A stretch of 64,000 nt of DNA. Origin: Thysanoteuthis rhombus. Taxonomy: Eukaryota; Mollusca; Cephalopoda; Oegopsida; Thysanoteuthidae. The position numbers were made by a program, and so were the translations under genes. Shown piece by piece: positions 25,576 through 38,499 of this stretch. The notes beneath the pieces are model-generated. The model was not told the origin of the DNA, made no database searches, and worked only from the letters and a program-made list of their open reading frames with translations. The stretch is taken from the NCBI GenBank assembly GCA_963457665.1, contig OY735202.1:78400166-78464165 (forward strand), read 5' to 3'. Every line of letters starts with the position of its first letter. Position 1 is the stretch's first letter.

Positions 25576-27112
25576 TCAAAAGAGTGGAAGTCAAGGGAGA
25601 TAATTAATAAAACTCTAGAGAAAATTTTATCAATCTGTAATTTTTTATTTGATTATATTAGATTTCTTGAGACATGCTGATCCAAAAAACTTCAAACTCT
25701 AGCGCTGCCTTGTGTGCTGATTATTATATTAGGCAAATGTCAACTTGGTACAATGGCCAGTGGTCGAGTAATTGCAGTTCACACTCACAGAGATGTTTAT
25801 TCAGTTTTGTATAGAATTGAGAAAATCTGATTAGGGCACCATTCCACAGATTTCGAGCTTGTCGTGGACTTCTTGCAGTGTATATGTGCAAGTGGCATAA
25901 AATCAACAGTGCAGACAATGGAACTGGTGATTAGTGTTCAAACTCTGGCCGGAACAGTTTACTCTGCACTGAAGCCCTTGGGAAAGGCATGAATCCACCT
26001 CTCCTGTCTTCAAGCTATGTGTAGAATAGTCTTGGGAGATGACCAGTCTAGGAAGAAGATACCCCTGAATTTGAATTCCGTGGAGGGCGTGATGGGGAAA
26101 CCGTTCTGCTATCCCTTCCGGAAACTACTGTGGCGATGCAGCCAAACCTCAGTTGTTGTCGAATTTGAAGCCCGATATTTTCCTTAAGTGACGCATGACA
26201 TGATTTTATTTGTAAAATGAAATATTGCATATTCTCGAGCAATATCCTATGTTTGTACACACTTTATCAATTAGATGAAATCAAATCCTTTAAACATGCT
26301 TTTCTATGTAATTGCATTCAGTTTGTCTTCCTCTTTTATGATTAGATCAGTTATCTAAACAATCAGTTATCTAAACAAAATACTCCTGCCTGCCTTGTTT
26401 GAATAATTGAGGTCTAACTGTAGACAGAAGCTGTAGAGAGTCATGATTACCCGTGTCCTGAAGGGAGATGGCAGAGACAGAGAGAAAGAGAGAGATCATC
26501 TGTAGTTAGAGCTAAATAACAAGATCTCACTGCACTAACCAACTGTAATTGTATCCCATTATTAAATCAAATGACAGTCTTTATTCCTCCCTATCTCCTG
26601 CAGTCATCCGCCTTTATTGCGGACTTTTCTCAGCCTTCTTCTCTCTTGTACCTCACTGTAATATCAAATACAAAATATATAATTTATAAATTTAAATGTA
26701 AATTCATTATTGGTGATCTCATAGATTAGCGTCCCAAATTATTGTAGCTGTTGTGAAGGCACTTAACTACCAGTTACAACAAAATACTAACGAGGCAGAT
26801 ACTAAATTTAATAAAAACAAAGTGAGAAACAAACCCAGAAGTGAATTAAAAATAAACACTCCATCTGCTATTTTAGCTGTGGGTGGATTTATTTTTACTA
26901 AATAATCAGAAGCTCACTTGCTAAGTTTTTGATAGCTGGTATGTTGTTTTTAACTGTGACGTTAGTTAACAGTTCTAAGAACGGGTAGAATTACCTGTTA
27001 AGACCAGATTTTAGTAGGTTAACAGCATTTGTAAGAAATTAAGTGACCTGAGGAGAAAGTGGTTAATGAACAATGGAAGAAAGCGGTTTTCATTTTCAAA
27101 ACTTTTTCATCT

Positions 27113-27500
27113 TACAATGAATCATCTTGCATTTCAGATGATATTTTATACGCTATGATTATTTATTTTAATGGGGATTATACTTGAAAATCAGTTGGAA
27201 AGAAATTGTTTTATTACAGAAACAAATGTTGAAAAATGTCATCAAAAATTGTATAAACAATGTTGCAGTTTTTGAACAGTCTTTTTTTTTTCTTGGGTTT
27301 TTTTTTTTTTGAATTTTAAAAATAGAAATACAGATGATGTAAGTAAAGAATGTTGAAAAAGAAGGTTCTGTCATGTTTATAGAAACCATCAACAAAAACT
27401 GTCAACATAGGTTTCTTTTGTTTCTGAGTGATTCCGGCTGGCTATCTGTCTGCTGTGGTTGTGCATGTGTACCACGCCAATCCTTGCAGACCAATCAACT
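27113..27500 (+). repeat. Repeat module plus 5' end of family A
   Basis: 27113-27290 ('acaatgaatcatcttgcatt', 'tgttgcagtttttgaacagt') is paralogous to 29285-29400. In both places it is followed by a family A 5' end (here AAAAACTGTCAACATAGG at about 27394). Family A breaks off at about 27490. Confidence 0.6.
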
Positions 27501-28264
27501 GGGGATTAATGATGACTGGAATATAGCTTTTAGTAGACCACAAGTCTCATATAAGAGGTTGATGGTCTCAATTTTGTTTCTAAAAGGGTTTACCATTGAA
27601 TTCAACATTAAAATCCAGAGAAATTGATTTGTTTTTATTTCAGAATTAAATGAAATAAAATAAAGTCAAAAACTTGATATTTGCAAAATTCAATTCAATT
27701 TGATAAATAAATATAGATGATTCTCCTTGACATATATTTAAAAGAAGATGTCAATGTTTAAAACAAAAATTTCCGGCTGTGTTTAATATTAAGAAAAATC
27801 AGTCATAAACTCTCAACAAAATTCAGCAAAAACTTGACAAGGACACTATCTACTGTTGTGATACAATTTTAATCACACAATGAGAATAATACTCTTCCAA
27901 ATAACATTAAAAATACTTTACTTCCAAAAAGCATGGACAAAACAAGCAGAACAAGATAATCTGTTTGAAGCAGAACCACAAAGTAAAGAAAAATTCCAGC
28001 ATCTTTAAAATGAATTTACACAACCACTGGCAATATCATTTGAGTAGTATTAATATTTTTTTCATTTTACATTCGTTCTAATTTATTTTCCACGTAGCCT
28101 GATAGCACAGGCTTCACAGCCCAGTACCCGTCAGTGCCCTAGGCAACACTTCACCGCTCGACTTGGCATATAATTTCCATCTCTGATTTTGTAAAGAAAA
28201 TATCTTCAAAGGTATTTATAGAAGGACATTATTATTGTGATATATTTCAAGCAAGTCAATTGGT

Positions 28265-28695
28265 TGTTAGAAACTGTTAACCAAAGCTGTCAAAATATTT
28301 TTTTTTTCAGTTTTTAAGCTGCCCTGGCTGGCTATGTATGTATGTATTCGTTATGTAGGCCATGCTGATAGAGCTAAAGGGCTTGAAATTAAGCATTTAG
28401 TCCTTTTTTTTTTTCTAGAAAAATGTTTTTTTTGTTCTTTAAAAATTCACCCCCAAAATAGGTTTTTAATGGGAGTTCAATCAATTTACAATGTATGCTT
28501 AAACTAAAATGGTCTCTAGTTCCTGTTTTTGAAAAGTCAAAATTTTTATTGATCCACGGAAAGGTAAGGGAAGTAACTTACTAACTTACTCCATTTTCCA
28601 ATTTTTCAATTGATCACCCCCAACATAGCATGCAGCCAAAAGATGTTGGTCACTTGATGGTTTCTATTGTGTAACTAACTAAATCTGTCTATGTA
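28265..28695 (+). repeat. Dispersed repeat, family A
   Basis: Full-length-like: 'aagctgtcaaaatat', GTAGGCCATGCTGATAGAGC, 'caatttacaatgtatgctt', 'tcaattgatcacccccaaca', GCATGCAGCCAAAAGATGTT, and end 'gtgtaactaactaaatctg'. Confidence 0.72.
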
Positions 28696-28998
28696 CTTAT
28701 GAGAAAAGACTTCCTTATATCGAATGTGTTATAATGATCGATTCGGCTTGCTTGGGCTTGTCTCCGATGATTTCTTTATTGCCCTCCCCCCACTTGCAAG
28801 GCTAGAAACCTTGACAAGCATCAATCAACCAATGTTTACACAATGAACAATTCATGCTTACAAGATCTACAATTGATTGATTCATCTTATTGACAGCATT
28901 ATACTTGTATCAGGGTGTTAACCAGCTTTTTCACTAGCTGTTTCCTAAAAAAATAGAAAATACAAGAAAGAAAGCAGACTTATATAGTGTTCACTCTT

Positions 28999-29022
28999 CA
29001 TATATATATATATATATATATA
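28999..29022. repeat. (TA)n microsatellite
   Basis: About 12 TA units. A second short run is at 29251-29270. Confidence 0.88.
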
Positions 29023-29284
29023 GGAATAGAGCACACTGGTGGATGAGGAATTTCTGTGTAAATAGATATATAGCTTAAATTCAGCCCTTCTGACTGTCCA
29101 GTTCCGTAGTCCAGAGGTAGGATATCAGCCTCTGGGTCTGAAGTGAGGGTTTCAATTTTGCCTTGCGGTGCTGGATGGGATGACGGAAAGTCTATGGCCA
29201 CACTGAAGAAATGTAATGCATCAAAACAGCTGTCTGTGGATGACACAATAATATATATATATATATATATAAAAATAACTACTT

Positions 29285-29880
29285 CATTATACAATGAATC
29301 ATCTTACACTTCAGATTTTATTTTTTATGCTATGATATCATTTATTTTGATAGGAATTAACTTGAAAACTTGAAAATATTGCAGTTTTTGAACAATCTGT
29401 TCTTTTTATTGTTTTTTTTCATTTCCTTCGTGCACAGCGATTTTTGCATTGACTATCATTGCATTTCACTGTCAACACAGGTTTCTTCAGTTTTTAAGTG
29501 GGTTTAGATATATAGATGTGCAGTGCCGACAGGCTGCACCTATAGAGCTAGAGACTTGAAAATTCAAAGATTTACTCCTTGTCTAGAAATTTTTTTTCTT
29601 ATTATTTGAAATCTCCTCAAAATAGTTTTTTTTTAATTTTTAGGGCAGTTGGGTATTAATTTACAATGTAATTGTATGCTAAATTGATTCCTTTGGCAGC
29701 ATTCATGCTTGTTTTTTTTAAAATTCAGACTTTTTTAGTGATCACTGCTTGACAGAAAGCAACTTATTCATTGATCACCCCTTTCTCCACTTTTTGAATT
29801 GAGCATCCTAGCATGGCATGTTGCTTAAAGATGTTGGTCACTCAACAGTTTCTATTGAGTGACTAACCAGACTCTATGAA
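29285..29880 (+). repeat. Repeat module plus full family A copy
   Basis: 29285-29400 is paralogous to 27113-27290. Family A runs from about 29470 (TCACTGTCAACACAGGTTTC) to the end 'tgagtgactaaccagactct' at about 29876, with the 'cattgatcacccctttctcc' block in between. Confidence 0.7.
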
Positions 29881-30112
29881 TTTTAACTAAAAAAAAAAAT
29901 TGTACCCTGGGAAACAACCTTTGAGGGTAAGAGAGTGGTATTGTGCCTCTGCAATGATCCTTCCTCTTTGAAAAGAAAACCTGCACAGGTTGCTGTGTGA
30001 ATCTTCTCACAGCCACCAACATCATCAGGACAGTTGTCAACCAACACACGTACTGTTACCATTACTTCCTCATGGGGTGCTTCGTGGACATAGCTTTGTA
30101 CTAACATTGTTT

Positions 30113-30465
30113 CATAATCATCATCATCTTCATCAGTCTCTTACCATCTGTTGTTAGACATAGACCTTCCCTTGTATTCGCCACACTTCTCTATTGTTGG
30201 TGTTGTGGAGCCAGTACTTTCTGAATTTGTCTAGTTTGTCTCTCCATCTGCCAGCATAGGCTGCGCATATGATCTCTGGGATCCATGTTGTGAGTTGTGA
30301 TGTCCATAGGTTGTCTGGCTTTCTTGCAACATGACCAGCCCATTGCCATTTAAGTTTTCTAATGGATTCTATGATGTCTCGGACTCCTGTTTACTCCCGG
30401 ATATATCATGCTGTCTCGTGATCTCTCCATCTGAGGTTGAGCATAATTCTTTCGTGCGCAAGTTG
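30113..30465 (-). mobile_element. 3' end of a non-LTR retrotransposon (LINE), decayed
   Basis: Minus-strand frames read GVRDIIESIRKLKWQWAGHV, ARKPDNLWTSQLTTWIPE, GRWRDKLDKFRKYWL, REVWRIQGKVYV. This is the conserved C-terminus of RTE-type reverse-transcriptase proteins. A (GAT)n-like tail follows the 3' end at about 30113-30130 (read on -). Stops and frameshifts are present. Confidence 0.8.
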
Positions 30466-32264
30466 CATGCTTCTCTGTTAGAACTCAACCAAAATCTATT
30501 CTTCGCATTCTTATCTCTAATATCAGTTGTGTCATTACTGATATCAGTCCTAGTGCTAGGAATTTTTGACTCAACTAACAAAACCGATTGGACATGCTGA
30601 AGAAACCTTCAGTGAGTAAGAATATCCTGGGTAGACATTCCATATCAGTTGAAAAAAAAAAACTTAACGCTATTTTTCATAATGTTTGTGGTGTCCTAGC
30701 CTGAAAAAAAACTGAAACTTATTCATCAAATATTGGATATCGTCAGAATGGGAATGTTATGTAGAGTATAGTTTATAAAAGAAAGGCAAGTCAATTTGAG
30801 CTACTTGAAAGTGTCATTAATCCTCGTTTTTAAATGGAACACCTGTCTGGACTGCTAGCTACAACATAGGGGAGGTAATTGTCGATGGATCTGCTCCAAA
30901 ATTTAACTACTTCTTTCAGTGTCTATTGCCTCTTCTTTCACAAAATTTCATCAGATGAACCAAATTTTGGGATTGGAGTTAAAATATTGATCATTTCCTA
31001 TCTCTTAGTGCAGTGATTTCAAATCTTTGGACACTCAAGGAGCCCTTCTATAAAGGAAATATTCTGGCAGATCTTTATGTTTGGGATTTAGTTTTTTGAC
31101 TAATTAATGAACAATGATAAAAAGCTGTTTGACCTCTAAAAATCACATTTTATTCTAAAAAGATAATATTTGAATTCTGATATATTTCACTGACCTGTGT
31201 ACAATAATCATACCTTTTGATTGCTGTGTGAAGGATGATATTGTTTCTCTGCTACAAGATTCGCTATGTCAGGTTTAGAGGGAACACAACTGCAGAACCC
31301 AAAGCATTATTTGTTGGACTCCCATGGGCCTATGGTCTTCAGTTTCAAAACCACTATCTTGGAGTTATTCCTTGCATTGCTCTTTCCATGGCTCTGTGCT
31401 ATTCTAACTTGGTTCTCAGTTTGTTTTGATATACTCTGTGACTATTTGGTCTTATATGTGCAGTGGCGTTTTTATTGTGTGTCAAAAATAGTCATTGAAA
31501 ACAAATGATTTCATTGAAATTTACTTAGTTGGACTTATAATAAGTAAGATAAAAATGAAATTGAAAATAATTTTCAGCTAACCATTGCAATGCAACTAGT
31601 GTACATGAAAATAGTAACAAATATAGAACTAAGCAATCTAAGAAAGATGGATTAATTTAAAGGTTAAAATTTGAGTCTCGTCCCCGAGTCTATTCATCAT
31701 TTCTAATCTGTTTGCACTCTGCCATCGACTGACGGTGTGAGTAACTTTGATGGAAGGAAATGAAAATGGAAGAAATACTTGTCAAAATCAAGACTGCTTG
31801 TAAGTCTTATGTTGAGAAATGATATACCATTATACAATATATTTTTATTTTTTTTGTTTCTGGGTAATAAGTATTATTCACTGATTGATTAAGTCTAAAT
31901 GAAAAAAATGAAAAAATGTCACTTAATCCCTTCAAACTTTTGTGTCTAGGACTGTGATAATTTGAAACGTTCTTAATCTCAACTGGACAATGAGCAAATT
32001 TGAAAATTTTTTTAATTACGTAATGTAAGGGAAGCAAATACAGATGAATGTCTCTGTTCTGGCCACAAAAAGCAAAGTTAGAAGGGAATAATAGCTATCT
32101 TCTATACTTTTTTACACGTAAGCCATCAGAAAATAACACTCATTACCCAGGAACAAAAATTGTGTTGCATGGTGTGATTATTCTTGATAAAATTGATAAT
32201 TGACTCATGCATTACATTGCAATAGAGTGTTTGTCCCAATTGAATGGGAAACCTTTAACCGAAT

Positions 32265-32475
32265 TCTCCGTGATTGATATTTGGTACAAAATCTAATCCA
32301 AACCCAAGTCATAATATTGGGTCATCAGGTAATGTTAGAACTCACTTGTGCAGTGTAGGATTTACTTGGGGCCTAGGACCTCATAATCCTTGGGGAGGGG
32401 GAGGCTCAGCTTCCTGCCTCTCAAGAAAAAAAAAACAATTTAAAAATTCATCATTAATTTCATTTCATTTGTAAC
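32265..32475 (+). repeat. Dispersed repeat, family C (plus copy)
   Basis: 'aatccaaacccaagtcataa', 'tattgggtcatcaggtaatg', CTCATAATCCTTGGGGAGGG, 'cttcctgcctctc' followed by A-rich sequence. The reverse complement of the same element is at 51840-52035. Confidence 0.75.
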
Positions 32476-33554
32476 TATAAAAATCAGAGATGTATTTCAA
32501 GTTTCACCCTGGATATTACGAGAAAAGTTTTTTTTGTTTTTTGTTTCAAATAAGTTATGAAACTTGAAGGAAATTTTCTTTGGTTCCTTTCGAATATTTC
32601 ATTACATATAAACAAAGAAATAATGAAAATTGGTTGTTGTCCTGTCCTGATCACAAAGCAATATTCGACGGGATTAATTGACATTTTCTATTCTTTTTAT
32701 ACATAAGCGATCATAAAACAACATTTATTACTCAGGAACAAAAATTGTATTGTGCAGTGTAATCAGAAAAAAACCTTTTATCAATGCAAATCAATTGTCC
32801 CAGACGATGAACAAATAATGAGAAAATTCTTTTCTATCTGTTGTTTGTTGACATTTTGTCCTTTTCTATCCCACAGTCATATTTCTATTTCACTGTCTTG
32901 TTTGGTTTCTATTAAAGGACAATGCAAACATGACGCTATAGGGACTAAATTATTATATTGATTATTTTTTTTTACCCTCTACTGACCACTTCTTAAAGAT
33001 CTTTTGTCATTTTTCCACAGAAATGCTTCTATTTGCCTCTGTATGGAACTAATTTCCATAAAATTATTGATAATATTGATAAGTACTGAGCAATAGAAGT
33101 TGATCAATTCAGAAAAGTCTTTAAAGAAAGTTAACTAGTCCTTAGAAAGATTGTAATGTCGCAATGGGGGCTGGCATGCTTTTGTAAAGAAAACATTAAG
33201 TCTGATTTCCTACAGAAATGATTCACAAAGACCTTTCTTTAATTTTGTCTCAGAAATTTGAAGCAATTTTGTAAAGGTTAAGCTGGTATGGACACTATGT
33301 CCATAGGGATTAAACTTAACCTTAATTTGATTTTGGAAAAACATTTTCATTCCAAATCCTAGTGAGCAGATAGTATTGCCTTGAGGTGTGAACTGGTGAA
33401 CTCAAAGTAGTGTGTGTTTGTGTGTGTGTGTGTGTGATGGACTTTGGAAATTGTGACTGTGTGCCATATGTTTGTGGAAACATGACTTGGTGTCAAACTG
33501 TTAGCAAGTCCAACGTAAGACAGAGTGTTAACACCCGACCAATATTGCGGGCAG

Positions 33555-34003
33555 TATACGACTGTCTCCTGACTGTCTCGAGTGTATAGCACTGTTGTTG
33601 TCGCTTGATTGTTATAGAAACTAAGCTTTCCTGCTGTCTGGAGTGTTGAGTCATATGTTGAGAAATGATATAAACAGAATGAAAACATGAAGATTTCAGT
33701 TGCAACTCTGTTTTTCCAAAAGAAATTTTTTTTTTCTCAGTTTTAGGTGCTTTCAATGCATTCTAGTTGTATTTTCATTCTAGAAAAATATGTAAAAAAA
33801 GGTTTGGGAGATGATTTCTATTTACAATGTAAGTAAAATGTTTATAATGACCAAAAACTCTAATAATGCAGATCTATTTTTTGTCCAGACGATAAAAAAT
33901 CAGGAAATGCTTCTGTATCCTAACCATCTTAAGTGTGCAGTACTGTTGTTACCGCTTGATTGTCATGGAGAGTAAGCTTCCATACCACTTGGAGTATTGG
34001 TTC
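33555..34003 (+). repeat. Direct repeat pair of about 95 bp
   Basis: 33555-33655 and 33908-34003 share 'gcactgttgttgtcgcttga'/'gtactgttgttaccgcttga', 'taagctt' and 'ggagt.ttg' in order. They are separated by a different ~250-bp block. A (GT)n run lies just upstream at 33413-33436. Confidence 0.6.
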
Positions 34004-34814
34004 TTTTCAAATCAATTCTCTATGGTAACTGGGCCTCCTGGGCGTCTTCAATTGTTACGTTCTGTTATCTTCATCACTTATGCAGCATATCAATGAATGC
34101 GGCAAGGCTGCTGTCTTCTTCTTTCAGTATTGTGTAAAGAAGAAAACATCATTTGATTCAGTTGACCTTGCTGAGGATTTCAGGTCATATCAGGCGGCTG
34201 ATCTTAATGAAACAGTAATCTTGTAAGATGAGGAATAGATAAAAAGAGTTTCAATTTATTTCTCAATTCTATTTCCATTAGATGGTGCATTCTGATCTCG
34301 GCCAGTGACTCATTGTTGTAGATTGAGGCCCTGTGTAAATTCCAATGAAAAGCAACTAAAAAATTAGATAGAAGAAAATATAAGTCAAAAATCAATTATA
34401 ATAATGGTTTATGATACTTCATTCAATAGAAAATTAAATTAAGATAACATTGTCGCTACTAATACTACTAGTGTAGAAACGATAACAAATATGGTAGCAT
34501 AAGAGTCTTGCTTATATTCTCTGATCAAGTGAGAAGAAACATAATTGGAAAATGAATATATCAGGTTGTAACAGAAGTTCTGTTGGATATTTCAATTTAT
34601 TTGGAAATACAAATATTGTGGAGATTAAAGATACACTAAATCTTTAATATGCTCTCCTTTGCTTTTAATAATCTTATTTCATGGCAAATTATTTTGGATT
34701 AACCTGAAACTGTATACGGCAATATCTTGAATTTATGCAGGTTTCGATGTGGTATGGTTAAAGTATACAAATTTTTGTTACTAAATCTAATCAGAAAACA
34801 AAAATGAATCAATT

Positions 34815-35000
34815 TATAAGAAGACCTTGAATAGTGTTGTTCTGATTAAGGTATTGCTGTATAAATTGATATAAGTATAAGCTGGAAAAGACTCTTTAAA
34901 TTTTAATAAGACCTTGAATGGTGTGGTTTTCACATAGTCCAATTCGGGTATCACTGTACAGTTTAGTGTGATTAAGTATAAGCTGAAAACCCAAAATGAC
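34815..35000 (+). repeat. ~105-bp tandem repeat, second locus (two units)
   Basis: 'aagaccttgaatagtgttg' at about 34822 and 'aagaccttgaatggtgtgg' at about 34908, each followed by 'gtataagctg.aaa'. Same repeat as 11840-12115, 23 kb away and in the same intron. Confidence 0.65.
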
Positions 35001-36119
35001 TTCATGACTATTTTTAGTTATAAGTTTTTTAAAATGTAAATAAAAAAATGATCCTTTTATTCTTGTCAAATATATTGTTCCAGCATTTTGTTAAAATCAT
35101 GAGTTGACCTGCATTGGCAGAAATGATGGTATATATGAAATATATGGATACATATTGCATTTTTTATTTGTGGATCATTGTAATGAGTTTGGAGAATTGC
35201 CTTCTATTCACATTGCATTTTATATATGTGGATATTAGAGATTTGCATTGTAATGAGCTTTGTGAATATTTAAAAATTTTTTTTTTTGTTTGTTTCATTA
35301 CTTTTTATATTTTTCTTTGAATTCGTCTTTTGCATTGTGTCATTAGAATGAAATTCTATTTTACTTTGTCAGTTGCATCTTTTGGTGTGACAGAAGACAT
35401 TTGCCCATTACTAACTACTGTATGTGTGGATTTTATTTTCAAAGTTGAAAAAAAAATAGATTTGGCCTTTTTTAAAATTCTTTCTAAAGTTGTGAATATT
35501 TCGAGATCACATTCAATGGCTGCTTTCGTGCTGAATTTGTTCCAAAATGGTTTAGTTGGCACCAAATCCAGGTTAATGAGGTTCATTATAGCATTGGCAT
35601 CAGAGCACCCTCCCCCCCTCTCTCTCCTCAGCCAGTGCAAGACATTGTTTTACTCTAAATATACTGGAACAAATTAGTCAGTTCTTACTGGCCTGGTTTA
35701 CACCTTTCAGAAATTAATAGGTTGTATGTATCGTTATATGTCTATATCTATCTCTCAGCTTGTTCATATTCATCTAATCTGCTTCTCCTCCACATCTTCC
35801 TTTCTTTCTGAATTGATTTAGAATAGGTGTGGGGCTTGGTCCAGCAGCAGCCAGGCTTGTCTCCTTCTCTCTTTCCCAATGCAGTATATTCTCTTCGTGT
35901 TCATCTCAGGTCAAGAAAGACCAATTTCCTTTTCATTGTCATTATATGACCAAGAATTTTCCCTCGTGATGATGGCTGTGAGCATGAGAGTATCAGAGAG
36001 AGAATTGAATAATCACAGCTGCACAAAATCTCTCTTTATGTCAATTGCAACTCAAATAGACTCTGTACGTTGCTGCCAGACAGTAGAACGCAATACTAGA
36101 TTGGTTGAATCAAAGCATC

Positions 36120-36320
36120 TCTTCAGGTGGTGCAATGGTTAGCACCTCTGCTGAACTCACAGAAGATCCCCGGTATGAGCTAAGAATGTGAAAAAACTCT
36201 GCACAGAGAAATTCATCCAAATGGAATCAGCAGCTAATTGAGTACACTCTAAGCTGTGTTTCTGCCAGGAAACTTAATTTTACCAGCACCACTGCTCAAT
36301 TATGGGTAGTGGTGATTCAT
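36120..36320 (+). repeat. tRNA-like SINE candidate
   Basis: TGGTGCAATGGTTAGCAC (36128-36145) is A-box/D-arm-like, followed 20-30 bp later by CCCCGGTATGAGCTAAG, a poor B-box. A similar head 'ctggtggcctaatggttacc' is at about 19088. It lies 130 bp upstream of LC3 exon 2. Confidence 0.4.
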
Positions 36321-36448
36321 AATTCCCCTTGGAATGTTAGTTTTGAAATTTTTAAATAACTTTTCAGCTTTAAATCTAATTTTGAAGTTAGAACATTTGT
36401 TTTATTTGTGAAATCAATGTTGTTTTTTTTTTCTCTTTTATTTTGTAG

Positions 36449-36504
36449 CCCAGAGAGTGAAAGATGTTGAAGCTATTCGACAAGAACATCCAGATAAAAT
36501 CCCT
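36449..36504 (+). CDS. MAP1LC3: LC3 coding exon 2
   Basis: Begins after a pyrimidine-rich tract and TAG and ends before GTAAGT. It encodes residues 15 (split) to 33, reading SQRVKDVEAIRQEHPDKIP. This is the second helix of the Atg8 N-terminal extension and the conserved HPxKIP segment. It enters in phase 1 and leaves in phase 0. Confidence 0.96.
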
Positions 36505-36599
36505 GTAAGTAATTTTCATTTACTGATTTTTGTTTCAACTCCTCAAATATTTTCCCTTGTCTTCTATTTTGGAACTCATCTTATGAACTTGCTGTGTCT

Positions 36600-36752
36600 G
36601 GAGTTGACTTTATTTTCCCAACTATAATAAGAACAATCCTTGCAAAATGAAGGGGGTGGGTAAACTGATGTATAAAATCCATTCCTTCATTAGGATTTGA
36701 ACTCATGACTAACTGATAGTGTCCTGGCAGAGCTAAACCGACAACTCTTTGA
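36600..36752 (-). mobile_element. tRNA-derived SINE, copy 3 (reverse)
   Basis: On the minus strand: A-box-like GTTTAGCTCTGCCAGGA (36738-36722) and B-box-like GTCATGAGTTCAAATCC (36709-36693). The tail 36640-36600 matches the body of copies 1 and 2 ('ggattgttcttattatagtt'). Confidence 0.7.
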
Positions 36753-37164
36753 TATTAACAGGAATTCATTTCATTCTGATGAATAAACATTCATACAAAA
36801 AAAGGTATATTTTAATAATCTTTATTTGTTATCTATACAATAGAAAAGTTGTAGTAATCATCTTTAGTTGGAGTGGTTTTTGATCCTGCTGCAGTCTGTC
36901 TTGTTTTACATAATGTTCTTCTTTATTGCTTGCTTGAGGCAGTCCTTCAAGGGTCTGACACTTGGGAAAGGTTTAATCATTATTGATATAGCAACATTTG
37001 TGTATTGGTAATTGTAAAATTGATATACCAGGGATTGGCAACTATTTTTCTATTCAAATAACTGAGCTATAATCTCGAATATAGAAATATGCAGTCATAA
37101 ATTGATATTTTATGCTTAAAAGAAAATATTTGTGAAAAAATCCCCACTTGGGCTTAATTTTTAG

Positions 37165-37560
37165 GAAACATAAAAACTGCAGAAACTTGTTGATTAAGTG
37201 ATGCCTGCTGGCTATTTATACATGGGCCACGCATACAAGCTGTCCCAATAGAGATAGAGGGTTGAAAATTTAAACATTCTTTTTTTTTTCTTAAAATTCC
37301 CCTCCCAAATTAGCTTTTAGTTGAGGGATTTGATTTACAAAGTAAGTTTATATCAGATTGGTCTTGTGTCAAGTAGCGTTTATGTTTGTTTGTTTTTTTT
37401 AAAGTTTTTAAACTCAGACTTTTTTTAGTCAAAACAAAAGTCTGAGAGAAGTAACTAACTCATCGATCACCTCTTTTTTTAATTGATCCTCTCCAAAATG
37501 GAATGCTGCCAAATGATGTTGGTCATGCAATGGTTTATATTGAGTGTCTAACTAGACTTG
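37165..37560 (+). repeat. Dispersed repeat, family A
   Basis: GGCCACGCATACAAGCTG, 'gagatagagggttgaaaatt', 'gatttacaaagtaagtttat', 'actaactcatcgatcacctc', GAATGCTGCCAAATGATGTT, 'gagtgtctaactagacttg'. It lies in LC3 intron 2. Confidence 0.72.
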
Positions 37561-37574
37561 TATTTCTTTACCTC

Positions 37575-37745
37575 TGTCAATGAAGTTGAAATGAGGTATA
37601 TGTTCTTGGTTCTGTCTGTCCACATGATATCTCCAAGAGTACAGAATGGAGTTCAATTAAATTTGGGAGTGGATCCAGAAACTTTTTAATGATTGTCTTC
37701 ATGATGTCTCCTAAATTTCTCAATGAATTTCGATTACGTTTTGTG
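37575..37745 (+). repeat. Dispersed repeat, family B fragment
   Basis: 'ctgtcaatgaagttgaaatg', 'tgtccacatgatatctccaa', 'gggagtggatccag', 'tctcaatgaatttcgatta', similar to modules at 7600-7720 and 47400-47520. Confidence 0.5.
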
Positions 37746-38255
37746 AAAGGTTGAATAATAAGCTACAAAGGAACTGATTAGGTTTCTAATCTGTGAAAGG
37801 GTGGACAATTGGCGATAGACAGGTTCCTAAGTGAAATCTTTCGGCTTTTTTTCCAGGTTGGGTTCTCTGTTGTTTCCTATACTTTGAAAGGTCCTCTTTC
37901 TGATTATCTGTATACCCAGGTAATTTTGATTAGGATGTCATCATCAAAGATTGATAGAGGGAGAGAAATGTCTGTTTATCAATCTCTTCATCATCTGTAT
38001 ATCTATCTAAATAATGAATAGTCTGGTATAGATAGAGAAATATCTCTGTATTTTCATCATCAATGATGATGTCACTCTCAAAATTGACAGCTTATCACTT
38101 GGATGGGAAAAGGTCCTTTCTAGATATACGAAACTGCAGAGAAACCAACTTGAGGCCAGAAGATTAAACTTACAAACCTCTCTACAATGGAAGAAGTGAT
38201 TGAATTTTGTGCAGGTCCCATATACAATTACCTTCCCAGACAAAGGCCTTGATAG

Positions 38256-38465
<210 letters not shown>

Positions 38466-38499
38466 TAAGTAACTTTTACTTTCATTCTTTTCATTACAG

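Larger units (their letters stand above)
9689..36448 (+). other. MAP1LC3: LC3 intron 1 (about 26.8 kb)
   Basis: No other coding exon of a recognisable gene was found on either strand. Content is microsatellites, families A, B, C and D, SINE and LINE remnants and tandem repeats listed separately. Stretches 10600-11630, 12120-12540, 13150-14250, 14280-15690, 15780-17580, 18330-19080, 22260-23690, 26000-27110, 30500-32260 and 34100-36100 show nothing I can name beyond AT-rich unique-looking sequence. Confidence 0.8.

Noticed and set aside
35330..35677. 115-residue plus-strand frame (and 94-residue antisense frame)
   Set aside because: Both strands are open over the same segment and no domain is recognisable. 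Probably chance.
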